A DNA stretch of 35,609 nt, from NCBI GenBank assembly GCA_965657215.1, contig CBFHNR010000025.1, positions 1-35,609 on the forward strand. The letters run 5' to 3'. The notes under the pieces are model-generated. The model was not told where the DNA came from. It made no database searches and was given only the letters and a program-made list of their open reading frames with translations. A program made the position numbers and the translations under genes. The stretch is from JAHEJA01 sp965657215 (GTDB lineage: Bacteria > Pseudomonadota > Alphaproteobacteria > Rhodobacterales > Rhodobacteraceae). Shown here piece after piece: positions 8,037 to 16,179 of the stretch (its first letter is position 1; each line of letters starts with the position of its first letter).

Positions 8037-9077
8037 TTACTTTTCCAATTCATTTTTTCGCAGCCTGATGAAAACATAGGGCATCAGCAGCGACAGCAAA
8101 AACAGGCGGAATACGTGATGTGCGGCAACAAATGCGGGATCATATCCAAGTGAGAGGGCGATTGCGGCCATTGCCTCGACCCCTCCTGGTGCAAAGGCAA
8201 CAATTAACAGGGCTGGATGTACACCCATCATCCAAAATGAAACCACAACACCGAGCAAGGATATAACCCCCGCGAGTGCAGTCACCACAAGGCCAGGCAA
8301 CAAGTACCCCAATGTTTCGCGCGGCGGGGTCGTTGCAAATCGACTGCCAATCAAAATGCCCATGATCATCAAGGCCCCACTGGCCAAAGTATCGGGAATT
8401 CTCCCTGGTGTAATGTTAAATCCATGGCCAAGCGCACTGATGACCATTCCTGCAATTAGCCATGCGGCGGGTACATTCCAACGTTGAAACAGGATTGCGA
8501 CAGGGATGGAGACCACCACTGTTGCCGCCAAATGCCAAGGCTGTGCGACCTGAGATGACAGCAAGTCATTTCCGCTGGACCCATAAATAAATTGCACCAA
8601 CAGAGGCAATCCCAATGTCAAAGCCAGAACCCGAACCGTTTGAATGATTGCGATTGCGCCAACGTTGCGATTGGCGTCAATCGCAATGGATAACACATAG
8701 CTTAGATGACCCGGTGCAGATGCTAAGGTTGCCGATAATATATCCATTGAAAACCAGCGCGTTAACGTCCAGCTGGAGACAGCCAATATCAACAGGACGC
8801 ATAAGCTCATAACTGCAAGGGTAGCGGGCCAATGGATCGCCGTCTCCAAAACTTCGGGTGTGACAGCAGTGCCAATGTTAATCCCTAGGACCAAAATACA
8901 AGCATTGCGCAACTTTACGGGTAGATCTGCGTTTACGCCTAGCAATGAAATTATTGTGACGGCGGTAGCCGCGCCCGTTAGGGCTGGCACAGGAAAGTTG
9001 ATGGTTTTGAAAACGATATAGCCCAGCCATGCGCTGATGACAGCGATGCCGATGGGCATAAGTTTAGTCACCGTCAT
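8037..9077 (-). CDS. AbrB-family (PF05145-type) integral membrane protein
   Basis: A 346-residue protein of about ten membrane helices built as two similar halves. It has repeat-like segments such as LVLGINIGTAVTP, SAPGHLSYVLSIA in the first half and FAPGGVEAMAAIALSLGYDP in the second, a recognisable signature of the AbrB/'putative ammonia monooxygenase' membrane family. The family is poorly characterised and often lies with TTT or carboxylate-use genes. A transport or export role is inference. I placed the start at the ATG ending at 9077, which overlaps the citryl-CoA lyase end by 14 bases; the longer frame runs further into that gene. It is the last gene of the TTT operon. Confidence 0.8.
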   Translation of the reverse strand: MTVTKLMPIGIAVISAWLGYIVFKTINFPVPALTGAATAVTIISLLGVNADLPVKLRNACILVLGINIGTAVTPEVLETAIHWPATLAVMSLCVLLILAVSSWTLTRWFSMDILSATLASAPGHLSYVLSIAIDANRNVGAIAIIQTVRVLALTLGLPLLVQFIYGSSGNDLLSSQVAQPWHLAATVVVSIPVAILFQRWNVPAAWLIAGMVISALGHGFNITPGRIPDTLASGALMIMGILIGSRFATTPPRETLGYLLPGLVVTALAGVISLLGVVVSFWMMGVHPALLIVAFAPGGVEAMAAIALSLGYDPAFVAAHHVFRLFLLSLLMPYVFIRLRKNELEK

Positions 9078-9816
9078 AGGTCCATCGATAGCTTGGGGGC
9101 GTTGGTCCTTTATTTCGGCCCCCCTGCTCTGTTTGTTCCCATGCATGGGCTAAGATACCGACTGATCGTGATAGGCAAAACAACCCACGCGCAAGGGCGG
9201 GCGCAAAACCGAGTTCCGCATAAATAACACCTGTTGCCCCATCAATATTCATCGGCACATGGCCTAAGGTTTTTTCGATATCTAAGGCTATGCGTTGGTA
9301 GTGCCCTTGGCAGGCCCCCTTGGATACGGCTTGATCCACCATGTCCATCAATTTGGGCGCGCGGGGATCTGTTGGTTTGTGAAACCTGTGTCCATAACCC
9401 GGCACCATTTTTCCATGGTCTTCTCGCCATTGAGCTAGAGCAGCCTCTGTGTCAGTGTCCTGTTCTGCAATCCAATGAAAGAGTTCAACAGCTTGTTGAC
9501 CCGCCCCGCCATGCACATCACCCAACATATTAACGGCGCTTGCCATTGCGTTATTCAACGGCACTCCACACGTGACAGCCATTCGTGCGGCCGCGATTGA
9601 TGGGGCTTGGGGACCATGATCGACGGCCGAGACCAATGCCGCTTCGAATAGAATGAGTTGATCAGGCGACGGGCGATCGCCGCGGATCATAAACCATATC
9701 ATTTCAGCAAAGCTGAGTGTTCCGATGAGGTCTTGGATAGGGGTTCCACGCAGGTTGATTTTACCCGGTTCCATGTCAATGATTTTGGTGCGCCACCAAT
9801 CTGAAACGTCATTCAT
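9064..9816 (-). CDS. Citryl-CoA lyase (citrate-synthase fold)
   Basis: A 250-residue, short citrate-synthase-like protein, well below the 370-430 residues of a true citrate synthase and similar to stand-alone citryl-CoA lyases and the C-terminal part of ATP-citrate lyase. The catalytic triad of the superfamily is present: His102 (LGDVHGGAG), His143 (GYGHRFHKPTDPRAP) and Asp192 (MNIDGATGVIYAELGF). Family knowledge says such enzymes cleave citryl-CoA to acetyl-CoA and oxaloacetate; a related acyl-CoA such as citramalyl-CoA is possible. Its ATG overlaps the stop of the CoA-transferase gene (ATGA), indicating translational coupling. Together with that enzyme it would form an activation-then-cleavage pair. 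Confidence 0.82.
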   Translation of the reverse strand: MNDVSDWWRTKIIDMEPGKINLRGTPIQDLIGTLSFAEMIWFMIRGDRPSPDQLILFEAALVSAVDHGPQAPSIAAARMAVTCGVPLNNAMASAVNMLGDVHGGAGQQAVELFHWIAEQDTDTEAALAQWREDHGKMVPGYGHRFHKPTDPRAPKLMDMVDQAVSKGACQGHYQRIALDIEKTLGHVPMNIDGATGVIYAELGFAPALARGLFCLSRSVGILAHAWEQTEQGGRNKGPTPPSYRWTYDGD

Positions 9817-10985
9817 AAAATGCCCTCATTCCTCAGGCGTAAAATTTCTGTTTCATCTAGCCCGAGTTCGCCCCAAATGTCATCATTATGTTCGCCCAAT
9901 GTTGGGGGCGCGCTTTGCGGATGCGAGCGGTGACCATCTTGGACAATGGGGCTGCCCATCAATGACAGGTCATCCATGCGTTGGACCAACCCGCGCTCTC
10001 TTGTTTGCGGATCACTAAGAGCATCTTGAACCGTTTGCACGACACCGGCAGGAACGCCGAGACTGTTGAACTTAGGCACCCAATACTCCGCAGGCTGGGT
10101 GATCAAATGTTGCTCAAGCAGTGCGCGTAAAATATGGCGGTTCTCTTTACGGGCTTCGCGCGTTGAAAATCGCGGATCACTGCCCAAATCTGTGCAGCCC
10201 AGTTCTTGAATTAAAGCGTCCCATTGCGTTTGACGATTGGCTGCAATGTTGATGGGCCTGTCCGCCGTTGCAAAGGTCCCTGACGGGGCAGAGGTCATGT
10301 TTTCATTGCCCATCGCAACAGGGGCAACCCCTCCGATAAGATAATTAGACACCACCCAACCCATCGTAGATAAAACCGCTTCTGTCATCGCGATATCCAA
10401 AAATGTACCACGCGGCTTTGCATTGAGCGCGGCGCAAATAGCGAATGCTGCGGTCATGCCTCCGACTGTATCCGCCAATGGATAGCCCACCCGTAACGGA
10501 GCGCTATTGCTGTCACCTGTGACAGACATGACACCTGCGATGCCTTGGACAATTTGATCATAGGCAGGGTCATCTTTGCGCGGGCCTGATTGGCCAAACC
10601 CACTAATAGCGCAATAGATCAGATTTGGATTGACCTCTCGCAATTCTTGGTAGCCAACACCGAGGCGGTCCATCACGCCCGGGCGAAAATTTTCAATCAA
10701 GACGTCAGCAGACTTTACTAAGTCGCAGAGCAGCTCCCGACCGCGCGGGGTTTTCAAATTCAGGGTTACAGATCGTTTGGCTGCATTTTGCGCCAGAAAG
10801 CTGATCCCCATACCCTGCGCATTACGGGTCGGATCGCTCCCTAATTCGCGGGCCAAATCACCACCATTGGGGCGTTCAACCTTGATAACATCCGCCCCCA
10901 TCAATGCCAGTTGATATGCGCAATAGGGGCCGGCTAAGACATTGGTCAAATCCAGCACCCTAATATCTCGCAATGGAGCGGACAT
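9813..10985 (-). CDS. CaiB/BaiF (class III) CoA-transferase
   Basis: The 390-residue product begins MSAPLRDIRVLDLTNVLAGP, the usual family start. It carries KVERPNGGDLARELG, the ENFRPGVMDRLGVGY motif, and the catalytic aspartate Asp172 in GYPLADTVGG that forms the acyl-aspartyl intermediate. It moves CoA between carboxylic acids, typically from succinyl-CoA or acetyl-CoA. Next to a citryl-CoA lyase and a TTT importer the acceptor is likely a tricarboxylate or a related hydroxy acid (inference). I chose the internal ATG ending at 10985, 7 bases after the tctA stop, instead of a longer frame inside tctA. Confidence 0.88.
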   Translation of the reverse strand: MSAPLRDIRVLDLTNVLAGPYCAYQLALMGADVIKVERPNGGDLARELGSDPTRNAQGMGISFLAQNAAKRSVTLNLKTPRGRELLCDLVKSADVLIENFRPGVMDRLGVGYQELREVNPNLIYCAISGFGQSGPRKDDPAYDQIVQGIAGVMSVTGDSNSAPLRVGYPLADTVGGMTAAFAICAALNAKPRGTFLDIAMTEAVLSTMGWVVSNYLIGGVAPVAMGNENMTSAPSGTFATADRPINIAANRQTQWDALIQELGCTDLGSDPRFSTREARKENRHILRALLEQHLITQPAEYWVPKFNSLGVPAGVVQTVQDALSDPQTRERGLVQRMDDLSLMGSPIVQDGHRSHPQSAPPTLGEHNDDIWGELGLDETEILRLRNEGIL

Positions 10986-10992
10986 GATCGCC

Positions 10993-12501
10993 TTAGTCCC
11001 CTTGGATGACCTTGGCGCGCCGCGTGCGTCTTGCACGCAGGCTCGGCACGATGATCAGCGCCGCTGCCAAAATCAACAGCCCCAATGTCATTGGACGCTG
11101 CATGATGAAGTTGATGCCATCATAAAGCTGCATCGATCGACTAAAGTTATCCTCTAACATTCGCCCTAAAATGAAACCGATCAGTAACGGTGCCAGTGGA
11201 TAATTTGCAAACCGCAGCACTGTTGCACAGACCCCAAGCCCCACCAAAATCAACAACTCGGTTGAATTGTTCTGTCCGATGTAGCTGCCCATAAGCGTAA
11301 AGAACAAAATAAACGGAATGAGATAGTTACGCGGGATGGACAAAATCTTGGCGATATAGGGGATCAAGGGAAGGTTCAGGATCAAAAGGACCAAGTTGCC
11401 GATATACATTGATATAATAACGGACCAGAAAATCTGTGGTTCATCCGTCATCAAACGTGGTCCCGGATTAACATTCAATGCAATCAAAGCACCTAGCAAA
11501 ATTGCCGTGGTTCCGGACCCAGGAATGCCTAATGTTAATAGGGGAACAAATGACCCTGTACAGGCGGCATTATTAGCGGTTTCTGGGGCTGCAAGTCCTT
11601 TGATAGACCCATGGCCGAACTCTTTTTGTTCCGTCTCAGAGGCAATGTTACGCTCAACAGCATAGCCTAAAAAGGACGCAATGGTCGCCCCAGCGCCCGG
11701 AAGAACGCCGATAAAAAACCCTTGCAAAGATTGGCGGCCAATAACAGGTGCAATTGCGCGTGCCTCTTGTCGGCTGATGCGGAGATTTTCAATCTTTCCG
11801 TTGTTTTCCTGTGAGGAGCGCGCAGGGTTCAACACCAAAAATATCGCCTCTGGCAGTGCAAAAATTGCCATGGCGAGCGTAATAAAGCTAAAGCCAGATT
11901 GCAGATCCATTAACCCCATCGTGAACCGAGGCATATTGAACAATGCGCCCTCTCCGACTGTTGCCATGATCAATCCAACAAGCGTCATGAGAACCGCCTT
12001 GGCGACGTTTCCTGAGCCTGCGAATGCTGCAATTGCGCCGAGACCGACCACCATCAACGCAAAATATTCCGCCGAGTGGAATAGCAAGGCAACAGATGAC
12101 AGAGCAGGAGCGAAGATCATCAACAAAACGGCCCCGATTGTTCCACCTGCAAAGGACGAAATCGCAGCGATGGTTAAGGCTTTACCCGCTTTACCTGCGC
12201 GCGCCATAGGATAGCCGTCAAAACTGGTCGCAACAGTGCCAGCGACCCCCGGCGCGTTGAGCAAAATAGAAGACGTCGAGCCGCCAAAAATAGCGCCATA
12301 GTAAACGCCAGCCAGCAAGATTAACGCCGCAGAGGGATCGCCCATTGAAATGGCGACAGGTATCATAATCGCAATAATGGACATTGGGCCTAAGCCCGGT
12401 AACATCCCAATGAATGTTCCAATCAAACAGCCACCGATCACCATCGCCAGATTTTTGATAGAAAAGGCCGTCTCAAGGCCAATGAGTAAACCTTCTAACA
12501 T
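10993..12501 (-). CDS. tctA: TTT transporter large membrane subunit TctA
   Basis: A 502-residue, roughly 12-helix protein with clear TctA hallmarks: the N-terminal GCLIGTFIGMLPGLGPMSII segment, YYGAIFGGSTSSILLNAPG near residue 67, and the second-half repeat FIGVLPGAGATIASFLGY plus FVPLLTLGIPGSGTTAILLG. TctA forms the solute channel of binding-protein-dependent secondary transporters driven by the ion gradient. A strong ribosome-binding site (GGAGG) overlaps the end of tctB, whose stop is 1 base away. It is followed by the CoA-transferase gene after 7 bases. Confidence 0.95.
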   Translation of the reverse strand: MLEGLLIGLETAFSIKNLAMVIGGCLIGTFIGMLPGLGPMSIIAIMIPVAISMGDPSAALILLAGVYYGAIFGGSTSSILLNAPGVAGTVATSFDGYPMARAGKAGKALTIAAISSFAGGTIGAVLLMIFAPALSSVALLFHSAEYFALMVVGLGAIAAFAGSGNVAKAVLMTLVGLIMATVGEGALFNMPRFTMGLMDLQSGFSFITLAMAIFALPEAIFLVLNPARSSQENNGKIENLRISRQEARAIAPVIGRQSLQGFFIGVLPGAGATIASFLGYAVERNIASETEQKEFGHGSIKGLAAPETANNAACTGSFVPLLTLGIPGSGTTAILLGALIALNVNPGPRLMTDEPQIFWSVIISMYIGNLVLLILNLPLIPYIAKILSIPRNYLIPFILFFTLMGSYIGQNNSTELLILVGLGVCATVLRFANYPLAPLLIGFILGRMLEDNFSRSMQLYDGINFIMQRPMTLGLLILAAALIIVPSLRARRTRRAKVIQGD

Positions 12502-12502
12502 G

Positions 12503-12994
12503 TCATCCTCCGATCAAAAACGTGGGAAAGGGGCGCAAGAATATGCCCAAGACTTGTTCGACAAGATACCAAATCACAAAGGCCGCAAGAGTTGTGATGG
12601 GGATAAGATAATGAAACTTCCGTTCGCCCAAAATGGCGGCAGACACGCTCAAAAAACCGACTGTGGCTATGAAGAACCCAAATGGACGCAGAGTAAGAGC
12701 ATAGACCACCATCATCGCAATCAGCAGCGCCGCTTGACCGATATTGTAGTCACCCAACCTGCGGTAATCGATGTCAGCTTCTTTAGCGCTACTTTCAGAT
12801 TTTTCCAAACCCAATAGGATCACGAGAGATGTTACAATCGCCATCACGGACAAAATTTTGGGAAAGGTCGAAGGCCAAACTGGATTACGTTGCATGAACG
12901 GGGGCAATAGTTGGTCCATCGTGAAATAAGCAGCATACCCGTAAACAATCGAAATAACTAATATGATCAGAGCGATCCAGCGATCCAGTGCCAT
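12503..12994 (-). CDS. tctB: TTT transporter small membrane subunit TctB
   Basis: A 163-residue protein with four hydrophobic segments (around residues 8-26, 42-62, 88-112 and 118-148). Its size and its place between tctC and tctA identify it as TctB, the poorly conserved small subunit. FPKILSVMAIVTSLVILLGL matches the family's second helix region. A GAGG ribosome-binding site lies 6 bases before the ATG. It is preceded by an intercistronic hairpin at 13017-13043, which would separate it from the more highly needed binding-protein gene. Confidence 0.9.
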   Translation of the reverse strand: MALDRWIALIILVISIVYGYAAYFTMDQLLPPFMQRNPVWPSTFPKILSVMAIVTSLVILLGLEKSESSAKEADIDYRRLGDYNIGQAALLIAMMVVYALTLRPFGFFIATVGFLSVSAAILGERKFHYLIPITTLAAFVIWYLVEQVLGIFLRPFPTFLIGG

Positions 12995-13016
12995 TCTCTA
13001 CCTCGTGTAAAATGGT

Positions 13017-13043
13017 CTTGGCCCGCACAGTTGGCGGGCCAAG
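13017..13043 (-). terminator. Intercistronic hairpin between tctC and tctB
   Basis: A perfect 10-bp stem (CTTGGCCCGC / GCGGGCCAAG) closes a 7-base loop between the tctC stop and the tctB start. On the minus strand it is followed by ACCATTTTAC, only a weak T run. It probably stabilises the tctC 3' end or acts as a leaky terminator, so that the binding protein is made in excess of the membrane subunits, as seen in many binding-protein operons. Confidence 0.7.
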
Positions 13044-13052
13044 AGAGTTTGA

Positions 13053-14033
13053 TTATAGGAACCCGAGCTTACGCATAAGGTCGCCAATTTCCTGTTCTTG
13101 CTTTTCTAGGAACGCGCGGAAATCATCACCGTTGTTATGAATGTTGACCCAGCCATTGCGTGAGCGCACAGCTTCCCATTCTGGCGTGTCATACATTTTT
13201 GTGATGGCATCTTGATATGCTGCCAATTGGTCCGCAGGCAAACCAGGTGCCGCAAAGAACCCACGCCAGTTCACGAATGATGTGTCTAGGCCTTGCTCTT
13301 TCATAGTTGGTGCATCTGCATAGGCTGCGACACGCTCATCTGATGTAACGCCTAGAATTTTAACTTCGCCCGCTTCGGCCAAAGCAACAGCTTCTGAAAA
13401 CCCAGTTGATAGCGCGTCGATTTCACCAGATAGCAAGGCTGCCATCGCATCACCACCCGCGTCATAGGGGATGTATTTTACAGCTGTTGGATCTTCGCCA
13501 GCGGCCTGCATGACCATCGCCGCAACCAAGTGGTCCATGCCACCAGGAACCGAACCGCCACCAACAGCAGTTCCGTTTGGATCCGCGCGATAGGCTGCCA
13601 ACAGCTCATCCATGGAATTGATCGGGCTATCCTTGCCGACAACCACTGCTGCATAATCACCAATTGTACCGGCAACCAATGTTAGGTCACGGAAACTTTG
13701 TGGAAAAACACCAGTCAATGAACGAATGACGATTGGTGTGGAATTAACCATCAACGTCCCGTGGTTTGATTCAGCATTTTCGATCAAGTGTGCAATGGCT
13801 TTACCACCACCACCGCCTGACATGTTTTCATAAGAGGCAGAGCCAACCAGGCCTGCGCCTGTCAATGCCTCGCCCGTGCCACGTGCTGTTCCATCCCAGC
13901 CACCACCGGCACCACCAGGAATTAGAAAGTGAATGCTGTCTACGACTTGGTGTCCACCTGCATGCGCAGACCCAACCAATGAAAATGCGGCAGCTGCCGC
14001 CAATAAGGCACGACGGCCCATAGTGAAAGTCAT
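13053..14033 (-). CDS. tctC: TTT periplasmic solute-binding protein TctC
   Basis: A 326-residue secreted protein. A signal peptide (MTFTMGRRALLAAAAAFSLV, cut after AHA) has an RR pair that might allow Tat export. The mature part has the TctC/Bug-family features IHFLIPGGAGGGWDGTARG (phosphate-like clamp for the ligand carboxylate), VGGGSVPGGMDHLVA and KYIPYDAGGDAMAALLSGEIDA. Bug proteins bind carboxylates such as citrate, tricarballylate, aspartate or nicotinate. I chose the ATG ending at 14033 because GGGAGGAAAC precedes it. It is the first gene of the operon and faces tctD divergently. Confidence 0.93.
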   Translation of the reverse strand: MTFTMGRRALLAAAAAFSLVGSAHAGGHQVVDSIHFLIPGGAGGGWDGTARGTGEALTGAGLVGSASYENMSGGGGGKAIAHLIENAESNHGTLMVNSTPIVIRSLTGVFPQSFRDLTLVAGTIGDYAAVVVGKDSPINSMDELLAAYRADPNGTAVGGGSVPGGMDHLVAAMVMQAAGEDPTAVKYIPYDAGGDAMAALLSGEIDALSTGFSEAVALAEAGEVKILGVTSDERVAAYADAPTMKEQGLDTSFVNWRGFFAAPGLPADQLAAYQDAITKMYDTPEWEAVRSRNGWVNIHNNGDDFRAFLEKQEQEIGDLMRKLGFL

Positions 14034-14057
14034 AACGTTTCCTCCCATTTGACTTGC

Positions 14058-14073
14058 TGGGCGAAACCGCCCA
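14058..14073. repeat. Inverted repeat in the tctC leader
   Basis: TGGGCG / CGCCCA with a 4-base AAAC spacer lies 25-40 bases before the tctC start. It would form a small hairpin in the tctC 5' leader; its meaning is unclear. Confidence 0.4.
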
Positions 14074-14097
14074 TGAATTGGACACCATCTAGCAAAA

Positions 14098-14116
14098 ACC
14101 TGACACGGACCTGACA
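14098..14116. promoter_or_regulatory. Candidate TctD operator (two direct repeats)
   Basis: ACCTGACA occurs at 14098-14105 and again at 14109-14116, exactly 11 bases apart, in the 104-base divergent region between tctC and tctD. OmpR/PhoB-family regulators bind tandem half-sites spaced 10-11 bases apart. On the minus strand the repeats end 6 bases before TAGATG (14087-14092), a possible -10 box for tctC, an arrangement suited to activation. On the plus strand they lie 21 bases before the tctD ATG, which would suit autoregulation. Confidence 0.6.
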
Positions 14117-14137
14117 TCCACAGAAAGAATTAAACAC

Positions 14138-14806
14138 ATGCGGTTTCTACTGGTAGAGGACAACCAAGCTTTGGCTGACGCCGTCGTGGACCGATTGCGT
14201 TTGGATGGACATGCCGTCGATCATGCTCAGGATTTACAATCCGCCTTTGATTTCACTGCGACAACGGAATACGACCTTATTTTATTGGATATCATGTTGC
14301 CAGACGGCGATGGTCGCACGTTTTTGCAACGCCATCGAATGGCTCAAACCCAAACGCCTGTTATTGTGTTGACCGCGCGATCTCAGGTCTCAGATCGGGT
14401 TGGTATGTTGGACTTGGGCGCCGACGATTACATGGTCAAACCCATCGATTTTTCGGAACTCGAGGCACGATGCCGTGCTGTCTTGCGTCGTCGCGGCGGC
14501 AGTGCCCGCAATATCGTGACCTACGGAACCCTAACGTTTGATCCCTTGGCCGGAACACTAAGAATAGATGATTCCGATATTCCTTTGCGCACACGTGAAC
14601 TGCGCTTGCTCGAAATTTTCCTCAACAGTCCCAGTCAAATTATCCCGAAATCGAAACTTGTGGACCGTCTGTTTTCCTATGACGAAGAGGTCACAGAGAA
14701 CGCGATAGAAGTGTATGTCGCCCGACTGCGCCGGCATTTGGCTAACTCCACGGTGTCAATCAAAACCATTCGTGGATCAGGGTATAAATTGGACGTCGAG
14801 CCATGA
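14138..14806 (+). CDS. tctD: OmpR-family response regulator, TctD-like
   Basis: A 222-residue response regulator. The receiver domain (1-118) has the acidic pair in LLVEDNQ (Glu7/Asp8), the phosphate-accepting Asp51 (LILLDIMLPDGDG), Thr79 (VLTAR) and Lys101 (YMVKP). The winged-helix DNA-binding domain (about 128-220) has LRTRELRLLEIFLNS and VYVARLRRHL…IKTIRGSGYKL. It would be phosphorylated by the overlapping kinase gene product and control the divergent TTT operon. There is no strong ribosome-binding site before the ATG, so translation may be weak. Start chosen because the receiver fold begins at residue 2. Confidence 0.92.
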   Translation: MRFLLVEDNQALADAVVDRLRLDGHAVDHAQDLQSAFDFTATTEYDLILLDIMLPDGDGRTFLQRHRMAQTQTPVIVLTARSQVSDRVGMLDLGADDYMVKPIDFSELEARCRAVLRRRGGSARNIVTYGTLTFDPLAGTLRIDDSDIPLRTRELRLLEIFLNSPSQIIPKSKLVDRLFSYDEEVTENAIEVYVARLRRHLANSTVSIKTIRGSGYKLDVEP

Positions 14807-16179
14807 GAGCGCCCGTCGTTCAAGGGTCGATTCGACGCCGTTTAACGATTACGTTTTTGTCGGCCTCGGCAGTCATCTCAATCTTGGTCTATATCGCGAT
14901 TCAATCTGTTGCACGCCAAGCGGTTCAAGCCAGTCAGGATAACATCCTATTTGCCTCTGCGATCTCTATCCTCGACAGCGTGCAAGTGCGTGATGGCGCC
15001 TTGCTCATTGATCTCCCCTACTCGTCTCTCTCAATGCTGGATAGCGTTACCGATGAGCGGGTTTTTTATGCGATTTATCAGAATGAAACTTTTATCACGG
15101 GCTATGACAGCTTGCCGATCCCAAAGGGAGTGACGGATAGCAAAGGGGCCTATCAAACAGAGGACTTTTTAGGGGAAACAGTGCGCATTACAGCAGTGGA
15201 TCGCGTTTTTTCAATTCAGGACACTCCTCAAAACTTGACTGTGGCTGTTGCGCAAACTCAAACCAATGTGCGTCAAACTGTTGAAAAAGTATGGCGATGG
15301 GCGATTGGGATGGGGCTTGCTTTTTTTGCCGCTTCGGTTGCTGTGACTTGGATATTGGTTGAATTCGCGACGCGTCCTTTACAACGCTTGACCCAGTCCA
15401 TTTCCCGCCGTGGCCCCAAAGATTTACGACCCGTTGCCACCCCAGTGCCCCGCGAAATGGCGCCCTTGGTGACGTCGTTAAATTCCTTAATGCAGCGTTT
15501 GCAGGTCTCTTTAAAACGGTCAGAAGAATTTATCGCCGAGGCCGCTCATCGCGTGAGAACACCCTTAGCAATTGTCCGCACCCAAGCAGATGTAACCCTG
15601 CATCGTGTTGAAAAAGAACATAATCGCAAGGCCTTGCGCGATATTGTGCGCGCCATTGACGAAAGCTCCCGCGCGGCAGGTCAGTTGTTAGATCACGCAA
15701 TGGTCACGTTTCGCGCGGACGATCTAGAAAAAGAGGACGTCAGTTTAACCAAACTGGTGCAGGCGGTTTTAGAACAACTTGGTCCAATCGCAGGTCTACG
15801 GGATATCGAATTTATCGCAGATCTACAGCCCGACGTTAAGATCAAAGGGGATCCCATCATGCTGCAAAACGCTATTCACAATGTTTTGGACAATGCGATT
15901 AAATATACACCCCTTTTGGGCCAAATCGATGTCTCGCTAAGCTGCGCTAACTCAGATGCGCAAATTTGTGTCACGGACACGGGACCAGGCCTTCCTGGGG
16001 GGAGCACCTCGTTTTTGACGCAACGGTTTCAGCGCGGTGAAAATTCCGGTGGAGTGATTGGGTCAGGACTAGGGCTAACAATTGTGCGCGATGTGATGGC
16101 CGCGCATAATGGGACATTGGAAATATCAAACAAAACAAAGGGGGGCACATGCGTTCTTTTATCTTTGCCATTGGAATAA
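14803..16179 (+). CDS. tctE: Sensor histidine kinase, TctE-like
   Basis: A 458-residue membrane kinase. One helix is at about residues 17-35, then a periplasmic sensor region to about 165 and a second helix at about 166-187. HAMP-like linker and HisKA follow, with the phospho-histidine His249 in EAAHRVRTPLA, then the N-box (QNAIHNVLDNAIKYT), G1 (DTGPGLPGG) and G2 (GSGLGLTIV) of the ATPase domain. The residue after the histidine is Arg where most kinases have Glu, Asp or Gln, so phosphatase activity may differ. It overlaps tctD by 4 bases (ATGA) and the following binding-protein gene by 31 bases. Confidence 0.92.
   Translation: MRAPVVQGSIRRRLTITFLSASAVISILVYIAIQSVARQAVQASQDNILFASAISILDSVQVRDGALLIDLPYSSLSMLDSVTDERVFYAIYQNETFITGYDSLPIPKGVTDSKGAYQTEDFLGETVRITAVDRVFSIQDTPQNLTVAVAQTQTNVRQTVEKVWRWAIGMGLAFFAASVAVTWILVEFATRPLQRLTQSISRRGPKDLRPVATPVPREMAPLVTSLNSLMQRLQVSLKRSEEFIAEAAHRVRTPLAIVRTQADVTLHRVEKEHNRKALRDIVRAIDESSRAAGQLLDHAMVTFRADDLEKEDVSLTKLVQAVLEQLGPIAGLRDIEFIADLQPDVKIKGDPIMLQNAIHNVLDNAIKYTPLLGQIDVSLSCANSDAQICVTDTGPGLPGGSTSFLTQRFQRGENSGGVIGSGLGLTIVRDVMAAHNGTLEISNKTKGGTCVLLSLPLE

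Noticed and set aside
9064..9816. Full citrate synthase
   Set aside because: At 250 residues it lacks the large N-terminal part of citrate synthases; length and neighbours fit citryl-CoA lyase better.
11681..12214. 177-codon open frame on the plus strand
   Set aside because: It lies wholly antisense to tctA, is rich in Ala/Pro/Ile as expected from a shadow of membrane-helix codons, and has no ribosome-binding site or family features.
12350..12817. 155-codon plus-strand frame over tctA/tctB
   Set aside because: Antisense to two genes with clear TTT identity; no protein motif.
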